Source: Acidobacteriaceae bacterium (GTDB lineage Bacteria; Acidobacteriota; Terriglobia; Terriglobales; Acidobacteriaceae). Taken from it: DNA of 12,129 bases. Position numbers and translations under genes: made by a program. Under the pieces are notes generated by a model, which saw only the letters and a list, made by a program, of their open reading frames with translations, was not told where the DNA came from and did no database searches. This document shows, one piece after another, positions 1 through 7,436 of the stretch. Positions within the stretch are counted from its first letter, which is position 1. Every line of letters begins with the position of its first letter. The DNA lies in NCBI GenBank assembly GCA_030040115.1, contig JASHUH010000434.1, positions 1 to 12,129 of the forward strand, read 5' to 3'.

Positions 1-2
1 GG

Positions 3-611
3 ATCGTTGCCCAATCCTACGGCGCCAATCTGCTCGCCGCCCTGCTGGCGGGCCTTCTCCTTCTTGCCGTCGCCGGATGGTTCCTCGGCCGCTGGCCGAC
101 GCGGCGCTGGGCTGCCACCACCGCCTCGCTTTGCCTGCTCGCCTTCGTTGGCTTGGCCGTCCTCGCCTCGCGGCTCGTCGCGTCACCGGCCTCGGCCGCC
201 TCGGCAGCCGCACCCGGCCAATCCGCCGCCTGGCAGCCCTGGTCGCCCGCGGCCGTCACCAATTACCAGTCTCAGGGCCGTCCTGTCTTCGTGGATTTCA
301 CGGCAAGTTGGTGTCTCAGTTGTCAGGTAAATGAGCGGGTTGCTCTCGACCAACCTCAGGTCCGTCAAGCCTTCGTCAATGCGAACGTCGTCCTGCTCCG
401 CGCCGACTGGACCCGGCAGGATCCCGCCATCACCCAAGCGCTCGCCGCGCTCGGCCGCAGCGGAGTTCCTGTCTACGCGCTCTATGCGCCTGGAGAGAGC
501 AGCCCACGCCTGCTACCTCAGGTGCTGACCCCCGGCATCGTCACCGATGCCCTGAATCGGCTCCCTCGCGCTGAAGCTCAGGCCAGCGCCGCCCCGTCCA
601 ATTCGCAATAA
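3..611 (+). CDS. DsbD-family thiol:disulfide interchange protein, C-terminal part (5' end outside window)
   Basis: The frame is open to the left edge and ends at TAA 609-611, leaving 202 visible residues. Two hydrophobic segments at about residues 9-28 and 39-60 look like the last membrane helices of a DsbD membrane domain. An Ala/Pro-rich linker follows, then a thioredoxin-like domain with FVDFTASWCLSC, the redox cysteines being codons 312-314 and 321-323. A later GVPVYALY supplies the cis-proline typical of thioredoxin folds. In the family, electrons pass from cytoplasmic thioredoxin through the membrane domain to this periplasmic domain and on to exported disulfide proteins. The C-terminal tail is Ala/Ser-rich. 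No start can be chosen because the gene begins outside the window. It is convergent with the VWA gene, whose stop is 36 bases away. The family is fairly sure; DsbD proper versus an ScsB-like relative cannot be settled from this part. Confidence 0.85.
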   Translation: MVAQSYGANLLAALLAGLLLLAVAGWFLGRWPTRRWAATTASLCLLAFVGLAVLASRLVASPASAASAAAPGQSAAWQPWSPAAVTNYQSQGRPVFVDFTASWCLSCQVNERVALDQPQVRQAFVNANVVLLRADWTRQDPAITQALAALGRSGVPVYALYAPGESSPRLLPQVLTPGIVTDALNRLPRAEAQASAAPSNSQ

Positions 612-646
612 CGCCAGCTTCCGCCGGCGGCGAGCCTCCGCTGCCG
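612..646. terminator. GC-rich palindromic gap between convergent genes, possible terminator
   Basis: The 35 bases between the two converging stop codons include a perfect self-complementary 10-mer, CCGCCGGCGG, at 621-630. A second weak pairing, GCGGC with GCCGC, lies just downstream. There is no T-tract on either strand, so intrinsic termination is only a guess from position and symmetry. Confidence 0.2.
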
Positions 647-1723
647 CTACTTCGCGTCGAAGTTCCCCACCGGAATTTCGTTGCTGGCCGTGGTGATGGC
701 GGTCTGCTGCGAAAGCCGGTAACCGTCGCGGGTGCGGATATGATACTTCTGCAATTCATGGCCCGTCAGTTTCACCCTGATCGTCCGCCACCCCGGGTTG
801 GGGTTGGGCGCCGGATAATAGCTGATTTGATAAAGGTGACCCAAGTCCTCACGGATTGAGGCAAACGCCCGCTTCTCGCCACGCCAGGTTCCCGCGAAAT
901 ACGCCTTGCCCCCCGTGGCCCGGCTCATGCGCTCAAAGGCCGCCGTCGACACCGGCTCTTCTTGGGCTTGGTGCGTGCTCACAAAGTAAATAATGGTTCC
1001 CGTCGATTGGGCCAGTTCCGCGACGTCCTCGGGTGGAACCGAGCTGGCGTTGTCCGGTCCGTTCGAGAAAACCACGATCGCCTTGCGCCCCGTGAGCCGC
1101 GACGCGTCCTTGACCGTGATCAGCAGCGAGTTATACAGCGCCGCGTCGTCCCCGGCCACGGTATGACGCACGCCCGCCACCACCTGGTAGTGATTGGTCG
1201 TCAGCGGCGTCGCTCGCGACAAATCGCGGCTGTAGGAGTAAAACGCGATCCGGTCCACGTCATCCATGGAGCGCACAAAATCCGCGATCGCGTCCTGGGC
1301 GAAAACAAAGCCCCGGTACATGTAATTGCTGGTGTCGAAAAGAATGAAGACACTGGAGCCCGAGACCTGCCGGATTTGCACTCCGGCCGCTTTCGAGACC
1401 GCGGCGGCGTCTTTTCGCTCCGAGTCTCCGCTGGAGACGTCGATCTCATTCAACCGGCTGCCGGTCGCGCTTCCCTCCTCGAAGGACGCAATTTTCTCGG
1501 GAATCTTGTCTTCGTAAATCGCAAAGTCTTCCGGTCGTAGCCCGGCGATGTAATGGCCTTTGTGGTCGGTCACCGCCACGCTTAATTGCACCAGGTCCAC
1601 GTTGACGCGCAGACGCGAAGTATCGTCTTGCGCCGCCGGCTTGGGCGCACCGGCAAACATCAGGATCAGGCCGGACCCGGCGATGGCGGCCCAAGAATAT
1701 CTGTTCCGTTTACTCGTCCGCAT
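647..1723 (-). CDS. Exported VWA-domain protein, acidobacterial VWFA-related type
   Basis: I chose ATG at 1723 (358 aa) because GGGAG lies five bases upstream; in-frame TTG (1741) and ATG (1735) starts are possible but lack this site. A signal peptide covers about residues 1-32, with a basic MRTSKRNRY start and a hydrophobic core. Residues about 38-85 carry the strand-rich segment VDLVQLSVAVTDHKG...GLRPEDFAIYED, typical of the VWFA-related proteins abundant in Acidobacteria (TIGR03436 from memory). The VWA fold follows at about 123-300: SVFILFDTSNYM at 124-135, a TPLTT segment near 173, and VVFSNGPDNAS at 217-227. The metal-site motif is DTSNY instead of DxSxS, so its last Ser is missing. The usual role is extracytoplasmic protein binding; no partner is known. 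The start lies within the 3' end of the large upstream gene, a 14-base overlap that suggests translational coupling. Confidence 0.85.
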   Translation of the reverse strand: MRTSKRNRYSWAAIAGSGLILMFAGAPKPAAQDDTSRLRVNVDLVQLSVAVTDHKGHYIAGLRPEDFAIYEDKIPEKIASFEEGSATGSRLNEIDVSSGDSERKDAAAVSKAAGVQIRQVSGSSVFILFDTSNYMYRGFVFAQDAIADFVRSMDDVDRIAFYSYSRDLSRATPLTTNHYQVVAGVRHTVAGDDAALYNSLLITVKDASRLTGRKAIVVFSNGPDNASSVPPEDVAELAQSTGTIIYFVSTHQAQEEPVSTAAFERMSRATGGKAYFAGTWRGEKRAFASIREDLGHLYQISYYPAPNPNPGWRTIRVKLTGHELQKYHIRTRDGYRLSQQTAITTASNEIPVGNFDAK

Positions 1724-4700
1724 GAGTGCTCCCATCCGCAATAATTCCGTTGCCTGCCAGCGTATTTGGTTGTACGGTGATTTTGCCCTGTTCGAACTGT
1801 TGCCCGGTTTGGTCCATGGCCCGCAACAGAGCCGGCCAATCGTCGATGTTGGTTGCGAAGATATTAGCCACCATATCGCGTGTCAGTTGCGGAATGAGAA
1901 GGTTCAGCATCACTGGCGAATAACCCATCTGATCCGCCAGGCGCGCCCAATACAGATTGCTCGACTCCCAGGATTCGCCGAACAGGCGGCTCGTATATCC
2001 TCCCGAAACCGGGAACGGCTCATCATCCAGCAGCGTGCACGTGTCGCTGTCGGCCAGCGTCGGATGCGGCACCCCAAAGTCTCTCGCCAGGCGTTGCAGG
2101 TCCGTATCCGCCGGATCGGTGCGGGATAGGTCATCCAATTCCCGGTTTGCCGGCCCCCAGCTCGCGGTCTGGCCGGGAAATTTCCTCCGGAATTCGGCGG
2201 CCAGAAAGAACGTGTCGGAAGGCAGCATGCCTGCGGCCATGGCCGTAGCAGTCTGCTGATCCTGCAACGTCTGCTCGACCTCCTCCAAACGCCCCCACGG
2301 CATGCGATCGGAGAGTATCTCCGTCACCCTTGAGCGCAGCTGCGGATTTTTCGCCGAAGCTTCGATCAGCTCCTCTCCGGCTTTTTGGTAAAGGGCGGCG
2401 GCGTGCATTTCATTCGCAGTCACCCGCCACCAGCGCGGCAAAGTTCCGTCCACAAGCAGCTCCGGCGCCGTCTCTTTCCAGATCAGCGCCTGGATGTTAC
2501 GCGGCGCGATAAAATCCTCTTCGGTTTCCGCCAGCGCGTAGGGCAATCCGGCCAGCGAGCCCATCAGGTAAGCGCCCCCGCCGGCGGTCACGCCGATGCC
2601 CACCAGCTCCGGCGCATCCCACGGATGCTCTACGCCTTGCACGGTCGACACGGAGAAGTCATGGGAGCGGACGAACAGTGGGTTGTCGTGCAATACCTGC
2701 GAGCCTGGCGGCTCGTAATAGGCGTAATTCAGACCCACCAGCGTATCCCGCAAAAAGGGAGTGAGCCGGCCGCGGGCCGCTTCCAGTTGCGCCGCCGATG
2801 CCGGGCCCCGGATGATCTTCGTCAGGTCCGTCCGCACCTGCAATTCTGCGTGACGGCTGGTGTAAATCAGCGGAGACCATGCCACTCTTTCACCGCCGGT
2901 GAAAATCGGCCGGGGCATTTCGAATTCACGCAGGCTTTCGGCCAGTGGCATCAAGCTGCTGCCCAGATGCGCGCCGTGCGCCATTGAGTCCAACCCGTCG
3001 TAGAGCTGGAACAGCGTGTCCAGCGAAACCAGGCGCTGATCGTTGAGGACAGTTTCCACCCTCCGCGCCAATTCCTCGTGTACGCGCCGGCCGTCCGGCG
3101 TGTTCTGCGCCGGTCCTGCCAGCAGATCGATGATCTGGTCTTCCGACAGGTTCGACTTGCCCGAAGCGGCCATCAGAACCGCCTCGAGCGAATTCCGGGA
3201 GGCGTTGAAAAGCGCGATCGACGTGGAGGCGTCGTTGAACGGCTGAATCGTATTCCGCCACGAGGCATTCACCTGATCGCTTGCAATCTGTCCCTGGCGG
3301 GCGAAAATCTGCCACAGGCCAATGTCGGCCTGAAAAGCTCCCAGCGCGTTGGCGCGCAGCGCCGGATTCGAGATGTCGTCGATCTTCTCCGCCGTCTGTA
3401 CAAACTGCGTGATCGATCCGTCGTCCAAATTGGGGAAATCGGCAAACAGCAGATACCAATTGTAAAAATCGGAGTACTTGTCGGCCAGCAACCGCGCGGT
3501 TTCCGGCGACAGTGGTTTTCCCCCACTCCGGCCATCGTCGATGGCGCTCAGCGTAAGGTAGATCTGCTCTAAACCGGTGTCGGTGACCACATTCGACTCG
3601 GCCGCCAGCGCTTCCAGTAGCCGTTCGGGACTGTCCACCACGCGTATCCGTCTCGCCCATTGACGGGTGCCGTTGGCTCTTGCCTCGTGCCCTAGAATCC
3701 CTTGCCAAATTTGGAGATCCCCCGGAATCCGCGGCTCGCCATCGGCTTGCCACCGCACTCGCGTCAGCAACAGAAGCAGTTCCGCGTTCCGGGGAAAGAC
3801 CCCCGAGGCGGCGCCCACCCCGAAACCGGCCGAGCGATAGGCGTCGTAGACGTCCCTCAGGCGATCCCCCTGAACGAAATGCGCTTGCTGCTCCGGAGAA
3901 ATGCGGGACATGGCGTCGAAATACGCCGCCAGCCAGCCGTGGTCTTTTTCCAGCAACCGGGAGATGAATGCGCCGGCAAACCTGGGGTTGGAACCCACCA
4001 GCTTCTGCCAGCCGTCCACAGCGGCTTGCCCACCCGGAACAGCAACCGAGCCGTCGCGGATGCAAATCTCGCCGCCGTAAAAGTCGAGATCGTCAGCCAG
4101 CGAAACCAGCTTCTTCAACCCCGGAGAGCGTAGCAGGGCTTGTCGCGTGTCAGGATCGATCCGGGCCAGAGCCGAATACAGGCGATCCAGGCTTAGGTCG
4201 TGCAATAGCACGTCGAGCAACGTGCCGCCGTTTCTGCCGCTCCAAACGCTTACGGCATCCCAGTCCTGTTGCGTAAACAGGATCGGGACTTGAGTGGCCG
4301 GAAACGGGTAAACAAAGGGATGCCTTCTTTGCAGGTCCTCTTCCAGTTCGGTGATGGGGAACCCGGAGTCGACGGTCAGAAAAGCCCTCTCCGCGTCCTG
4401 CGTGACTAATGATGCGTTGCTGGAACTGCAGCCAGCCTCGAACCTGTACCCGAGCGCATGAATCAGCGTGTGCGCGTCCTCGCAATTGGCCACGTGCAGC
4501 GCGCCGTCCGGCCCCGTCATGCGTTCAAGGTCGCGGGCCAGCCTCAGATAGCGCTCCACCAGGAGCAAATACTCCGTTTCCCGACCCGATTCGTAACCGT
4601 GCAGAAACACGTTCCGGGCCAGCATGGGCAGCACATCGCCGGGAGGGACCTCCTGGCTGATGCCGGCCATACGCAGGAACGATCGCAACGGCCCGGGAAT

Positions 4701-4880
4701 GGTGATGGTCTGCACAGGAACCCGCGGCGCCGGATCGCCGCCTAGCGCACCTTGCAGTAGGAGAAGAACCTTGGGTGATCGCAAAGATCGGCCCGATTGA
4801 TGCAATTGGGCTGGAAGGCAGGTTCCGAGGCTTAAAAAGGCCGCTGCGAACACTCCGACGGCGCGTAGAGGGAACTTCAT
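1710..4880 (-). CDS. Large exported protein of unknown function (1056 aa)
   Basis: The start is ATG 4880, preceded by GAGGGG eight bases away and followed by a clean signal peptide (MKFPLRAVGVFAAAFLSLGT, likely cleaved near LPA/QLH, residues 22-26). The frame continues 21 codons upstream to 4943, but that stretch is Arg-rich and has no ribosome site. The LGTC at 18-21 is a poor lipobox. The mature protein has no membrane helix, no repeat and no catalytic motif I recognise. It is mostly predicted-helix-like and rich in Leu, Arg and Asp, with few cysteines (133, 151, 273, 948). Recognisable local segments are HPFVYPFPATQVPILF (187-202), a long helical middle (about 220-650), and a Gly-rich patch GIGVTAGGGAYLMGSLAG (761-778) that might be a turn-rich or membrane-associating segment. 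It is the first gene of a unit with the VWA gene, so the two may act together outside the cytoplasm. That the gene is real is near certain; its function is unknown. Confidence 0.85.
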   Translation of the reverse strand: MKFPLRAVGVFAAAFLSLGTCLPAQLHQSGRSLRSPKVLLLLQGALGGDPAPRVPVQTITIPGPLRSFLRMAGISQEVPPGDVLPMLARNVFLHGYESGRETEYLLLVERYLRLARDLERMTGPDGALHVANCEDAHTLIHALGYRFEAGCSSSNASLVTQDAERAFLTVDSGFPITELEEDLQRRHPFVYPFPATQVPILFTQQDWDAVSVWSGRNGGTLLDVLLHDLSLDRLYSALARIDPDTRQALLRSPGLKKLVSLADDLDFYGGEICIRDGSVAVPGGQAAVDGWQKLVGSNPRFAGAFISRLLEKDHGWLAAYFDAMSRISPEQQAHFVQGDRLRDVYDAYRSAGFGVGAASGVFPRNAELLLLLTRVRWQADGEPRIPGDLQIWQGILGHEARANGTRQWARRIRVVDSPERLLEALAAESNVVTDTGLEQIYLTLSAIDDGRSGGKPLSPETARLLADKYSDFYNWYLLFADFPNLDDGSITQFVQTAEKIDDISNPALRANALGAFQADIGLWQIFARQGQIASDQVNASWRNTIQPFNDASTSIALFNASRNSLEAVLMAASGKSNLSEDQIIDLLAGPAQNTPDGRRVHEELARRVETVLNDQRLVSLDTLFQLYDGLDSMAHGAHLGSSLMPLAESLREFEMPRPIFTGGERVAWSPLIYTSRHAELQVRTDLTKIIRGPASAAQLEAARGRLTPFLRDTLVGLNYAYYEPPGSQVLHDNPLFVRSHDFSVSTVQGVEHPWDAPELVGIGVTAGGGAYLMGSLAGLPYALAETEEDFIAPRNIQALIWKETAPELLVDGTLPRWWRVTANEMHAAALYQKAGEELIEASAKNPQLRSRVTEILSDRMPWGRLEEVEQTLQDQQTATAMAAGMLPSDTFFLAAEFRRKFPGQTASWGPANRELDDLSRTDPADTDLQRLARDFGVPHPTLADSDTCTLLDDEPFPVSGGYTSRLFGESWESSNLYWARLADQMGYSPVMLNLLIPQLTRDMVANIFATNIDDWPALLRAMDQTGQQFEQGKITVQPNTLAGNGIIADGSTHADE

Positions 4881-5230
4881 GGCGCACACCCCTCGATCTA
4901 CGGATACGGCGGCGGCGCCGGTCTTCGCGCGACGCCTGCGCAAGCGCGCTCATCAACCACCGCCGAAATTGCACCGGGTGTGTGGCCTGCGCCCTTGCTG
5001 CATTCCGTGATTCCACTTACGTCTTAGAAAAGAGATATAAGTGCGATTCGCTGCCGGCTCCCACTTCATCGAGCGGAGCCATATGTACGTAAGTCAGGAA
5101 CCTGCGTCGCCTGCCGTGCGAGCGTCCTCCACCCCAGGGTCCAGGAAGACGTGAGCGAAAGCGTCTGTGCCGGTGAACTATTCTCGCAAATCCGTATCCA
5201 TCGGGCAAGTCATTTCTGTGAGGTCATCTC

Positions 5231-5258
5231 TTGACCCCGTCCTGCGGGGCTTTGTCAA
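5231..5258. repeat. Bulged palindrome next to an A-tract
   Basis: CCCCG (5235-5239) pairs with CGGGG (5245-5249) across a 5-base loop. Outside a 5-base bulge, TTGA (5231-5234) pairs with TCAA (5255-5258). A run of seven A ends at 5263. The T-run on the minus strand precedes the hairpin instead of following it, so it is not an intrinsic terminator on either strand. It may be an extragenic repeat copy or a regulatory structure; nothing more can be said. Confidence 0.35.
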
Positions 5259-5509
5259 AAAAAGATGCCGCGCGTCGGGTAAGGGATGTATCGCACAAAC
5301 CTGCGGATCGGGGGCTTGCCTCTCGGTATTCCGCTTGATTTGTGTTTAGGCTCAGGTCACGAAAATCACCACGCCAATCGCCCGCAGCACCGCCTGAGCC
5401 CGTGTAAACGTCCGATGAATCCTCCTCCGGCTGCGCTCCGCCATCCCCTTCTTCATGTTGCGAGTCGCTCCCCGAACCTTACCGGCCTTTTTCCTTCCGG
5501 GCTGCGCCC

Positions 5510-5539
5510 GTGACGATTTCCCGCCAACAAGCGTACAAT
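5510..5539 (+). promoter_or_regulatory. Possible sigma70-type promoter of the DUF362 gene
   Basis: GTGACG (5510-5515) and TACAAT (5534-5539) are separated by 18 bases and match the -35 and -10 consensus at 4/6 and 5/6. Transcription would begin near 5546, giving a leader of about 125 bases. Such matches arise by chance, so this is only a candidate. Confidence 0.25.
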
Positions 5540-5672
5540 AACCCCAAGGTTTCGGTGGAACGGAACCGCACGCGTCATCTCCCTGAGGACAGACCTCGCG
5601 ATCGCGAGATTCAATTCAAGTATCCCCGCTCTTGAAGTGACCTGATCCGTGGAGATGGAGAGGTTGCCTGAG

Positions 5673-6860
5673 ATGAAACTGAATGCTTCCCGCAGAGAGT
5701 TCCTCGGCGCCATGGGAATGGCCGCCGGCGCTTACATCGCAGGGCCCGCCTTGCTCAATGCCGAAACATTGAACGCCAGCCGCGTCGCCATCGGCATGTG
5801 CCCCGAATACAACCACCAGGTTGTCGAAACCCTCGCCACCATGTTCGACCAGCTCGGCGGCCTCCAGCGCCTCGTCCAGGGCAAGACCGTGGCCGTCAAG
5901 CTCAACCTCACTGGGCCGCCCACCGGCAACCGCCTCGGCGATATGCCCAACGAAATGACCCACTGGGTCCACCCCGAAGTCATCGCCGCCGTCGTGCATC
6001 TTATGGGCAAAGCCGGAGCGCAGCGTGTTCGCCTGCTCGAAAGCTCGCCCAACGGAACCAAATCGCTCCAGGAATTCATGATCGCCGCCGGCTGGAATCC
6101 CAACGAATTCGTCGGCGCCGGCCGCAACGTCGAATTCGAAAACACCAACTTCCTGGGCAGCGGCAAAACCTACGCTCGCTTCATGGTCCCCTACGGCGGC
6201 CTGCTCTACACCGGCTTCGACCTCAACCACTCCTATCGCGACACCGATGTCTTCGTCTCCTTGGCCAAGCTCAAGGAGCACCGCACCGCCGGCATCACTC
6301 TCTCCATGAAGAACTGTTTCGGGACCACCCCCTGCACCATCTACAGCCAGCAGGCGCCCGAAGACGAGCCCAGCATCGTTCCCGTCGGTTATCGCGGAGA
6401 CATGCACGTGGGCAGCCGCGTTCCCCCCAAGAGCGCTCCGCAGCCCTCCGTTGCTTTCGCCACTTGGTCCCACGACCCGGGTTACCGCATGCCGCGCATC
6501 GTCACCGACGTCATCTCCTCCCGCCCCATCCATCTGGCCGTCATCGACGGCATCCACACCATCGTGGGCGGCGAACTGCCCGTGCAAAGCCCCAACTTCG
6601 TCCACAAGCCCATTCATCCCGGCGTGCTCATCGCCGGCCTGAACCCCGTCGCCACCGACGCCGTCTCCACTGCGGTCATGGGCTTCGATCCCATGGCCGA
6701 GCGGGGCACGCCGCCCTTTGAAACCTGCGACAGCACCCTCAAACTGGCCGAGCACGTCGGCGCCGGCACGCGCGACCTCAAGCGCATCGAGGTTCTCGGA
6801 ACCTCCATCGCCAAGGCCCGCTGCCCCTTCCGCCCGCTCTCGCAAATGATGCAGGCCTGA
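5673..6860 (+). CDS. Tat-exported DUF362 domain protein
   Basis: The start is ATG 5673 with GGAGAGG at 5657-5663. Upstream in-frame GTG 5649 and ATG 5655 have poorer spacing and would put residues before the signal. The 395-aa product opens with SRREFLGAMG (6-15), a twin-arginine signal followed by an Ala/Gly hydrophobic stretch to about residue 30. The rest fits DUF362 (COG2006): KLNL at 76-79 (the K-x-N element), a helix-rich segment 100-145, SLAKLKEH (196-203), GITLSMKNCFG (207-217), VIDGIHTIVGGE (290-301) and GLNPVATDAV (322-331). The C-terminal 4Fe-4S ferredoxin repeats seen in some relatives are absent. The biochemical role of the family is not established; redox-linked or metal-linked function is often supposed. 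It is a single gene, with long gaps on both sides. Codons strongly favour C in the third position. Confidence 0.88.
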   Translation: MKLNASRREFLGAMGMAAGAYIAGPALLNAETLNASRVAIGMCPEYNHQVVETLATMFDQLGGLQRLVQGKTVAVKLNLTGPPTGNRLGDMPNEMTHWVHPEVIAAVVHLMGKAGAQRVRLLESSPNGTKSLQEFMIAAGWNPNEFVGAGRNVEFENTNFLGSGKTYARFMVPYGGLLYTGFDLNHSYRDTDVFVSLAKLKEHRTAGITLSMKNCFGTTPCTIYSQQAPEDEPSIVPVGYRGDMHVGSRVPPKSAPQPSVAFATWSHDPGYRMPRIVTDVISSRPIHLAVIDGIHTIVGGELPVQSPNFVHKPIHPGVLIAGLNPVATDAVSTAVMGFDPMAERGTPPFETCDSTLKLAEHVGAGTRDLKRIEVLGTSIAKARCPFRPLSQMMQA

Positions 6861-6981
6861 CATCCCCTTGGGCGCGCCCCCGTTGCCCTGCCCTCGCGAC
6901 GCAGCGGTTTTTGTTGCTACGTGAGGAACGGGCGGGTCGCCCCGGTCCGCGGGATGCGAGTTCAACCACCACCTCCGGGCC

Positions 6982-7009
6982 TCCCGGGTCTCGCTTTTGA
7001 GACCCGGGA
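6982..7009. repeat. Perfect 11-bp stem-loop
   Basis: TCCCGGGTCTC (6982-6992) and GAGACCCGGGA (6999-7009) are exact reverse complements around the loop GCTTTT. No T-run follows on either strand, so intrinsic termination for the DUF362 gene 120 bases upstream is not well supported. An extragenic palindromic repeat or an RNA-processing or stabilising hairpin is as likely. Confidence 0.75.
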
Positions 7010-7166
7010 AACACAAATCTTGGGCGGAGCGGGTTCCCTCTCAACGTTCATGACGTTCCGGCCGACGGCCTCACTCCATCGACCGAAACGGCCAAATTGT
7101 GGATGCCCCACGTCTCGAATGCGACCCAGCTCGAATAAAATGAGCGCGCAAGAAATCATGTCTAAG

Positions 7167-7200
7167 TTTTTGTGGCAGCTCTGTGGCTAAGGCAAATTGA
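7167..7200. repeat. Split direct repeat, left copy
   Basis: TTTTTGTGGCA (7167-7177) and GGCAAATTGA (7191-7200) flank 13 unrelated bases. The two parts reappear fused at 8221-8237 on the other side of the 7437-8087 gene. Confidence 0.5.
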
Positions 7201-7266
7201 CTTCCGAGTAACAGGCCACAGATCAGCAACCCTGAATCCAGCACGCCTCTCCACCACCGTTACGCT

Positions 7267-7309
7267 GTCATTCTGAGGACCCCGAGCGTAGAGAAGGGGA
7301 CGAAGAATC
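7267..7309. repeat. TGTCATTCTGAG-type extragenic repeat with imperfect hairpin
   Basis: The element begins GTCATTCTGAGG and ends GACGAAGAATC. ATTCT (7270-7274) pairs with AGAAT (7304-7308), and inside it CCCC (7280-7283) pairs with GGGG (7296-7299). From memory it resembles the widespread intergenic repeat of the form GTCATTCTGAGCGAAG...GAATC; that family assignment was not checked. Confidence 0.5.
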
Positions 7310-7436
7310 CGCGGTTGCCTTTCGCGCAAAGGTCACACTTGCCGACGAGACGGCCAGAAAGCGGATTTGCACCCATGGTTTAAGGTCTTCGGGGCCACCT
7401 GATAAACTTTCTGAAAATTTAGCAACAAGGAAACAC

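Larger units (their letters stand above)
4881..5672. other. Divergent intergenic region, 792 bases, no credible gene
   Basis: This separates the minus-strand large-protein operon from the DUF362 gene and must hold both promoters. Short open frames exist (for example 5017-5208 on minus, 5286-5513 on plus), but they are Arg/Pro/Gly-rich, lack ribosome sites and match nothing I know. An AT-richer patch around 5015-5045 is the likeliest area for the minus-strand promoter, though no convincing -35/-10 pair could be assigned. A bulged hairpin lies at 5231-5258. A separated inverted pair GGCTCAGG/CCTGAGCC lies at 5349-5356 and 5393-5400. Confidence 0.6.
6861..7436. other. Repeat-rich intergenic region, 576 bases
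   Basis: No credible gene is present; open frames here are short or antisense shadows. It holds the stem-loop at 6982-7009, a half-palindrome TGCCCCACGTCTCG at 7104-7117, one arm of a split direct repeat at 7167-7200, and the TGTCATTCTGAG repeat at 7267-7309. GC content falls towards the right as the low-GC gene is approached. Confidence 0.6.

Noticed and set aside
962..1540. 192-codon plus-strand frame opposite the VWA gene
   Set aside because: Arg/Val-rich antisense shadow without a ribosome site; the opposite strand encodes a signal peptide and a VWA fold.
2926..4065. 379-codon open frame on the minus strand in another frame of the large exported gene
   Set aside because: Its composition is Arg/Gly-rich with no domain, and the overlapping frame has a signal peptide, a ribosome site and normal composition throughout.
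5015..5094. 8-bp inverted pair ACTTACGT/ACGTAAGT as an operator
   Set aside because: The arms are 64 bases apart and do not extend; several such pairs are expected by chance in a gap of this length.
5349..5400. GGCTCAGG/CCTGAGCC inverted pair as a regulatory hairpin
   Set aside because: Only eight pairs with a 36-base loop; within chance expectation.
5017..5513. Short open frames 5017-5208 (-), 5167-5349 (+) and 5286-5513 (+)
   Set aside because: Low-complexity Arg/Pro/Ser-rich translations, no ribosome sites and no recognisable product.
5616..7016. 466-codon open frame on the minus strand
   Set aside because: It lies antisense to the DUF362 gene, is extremely Gly/Ala/Asp/Val-rich and has no ribosome site. 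It is a by-product of C-rich third codon positions on the opposite strand.
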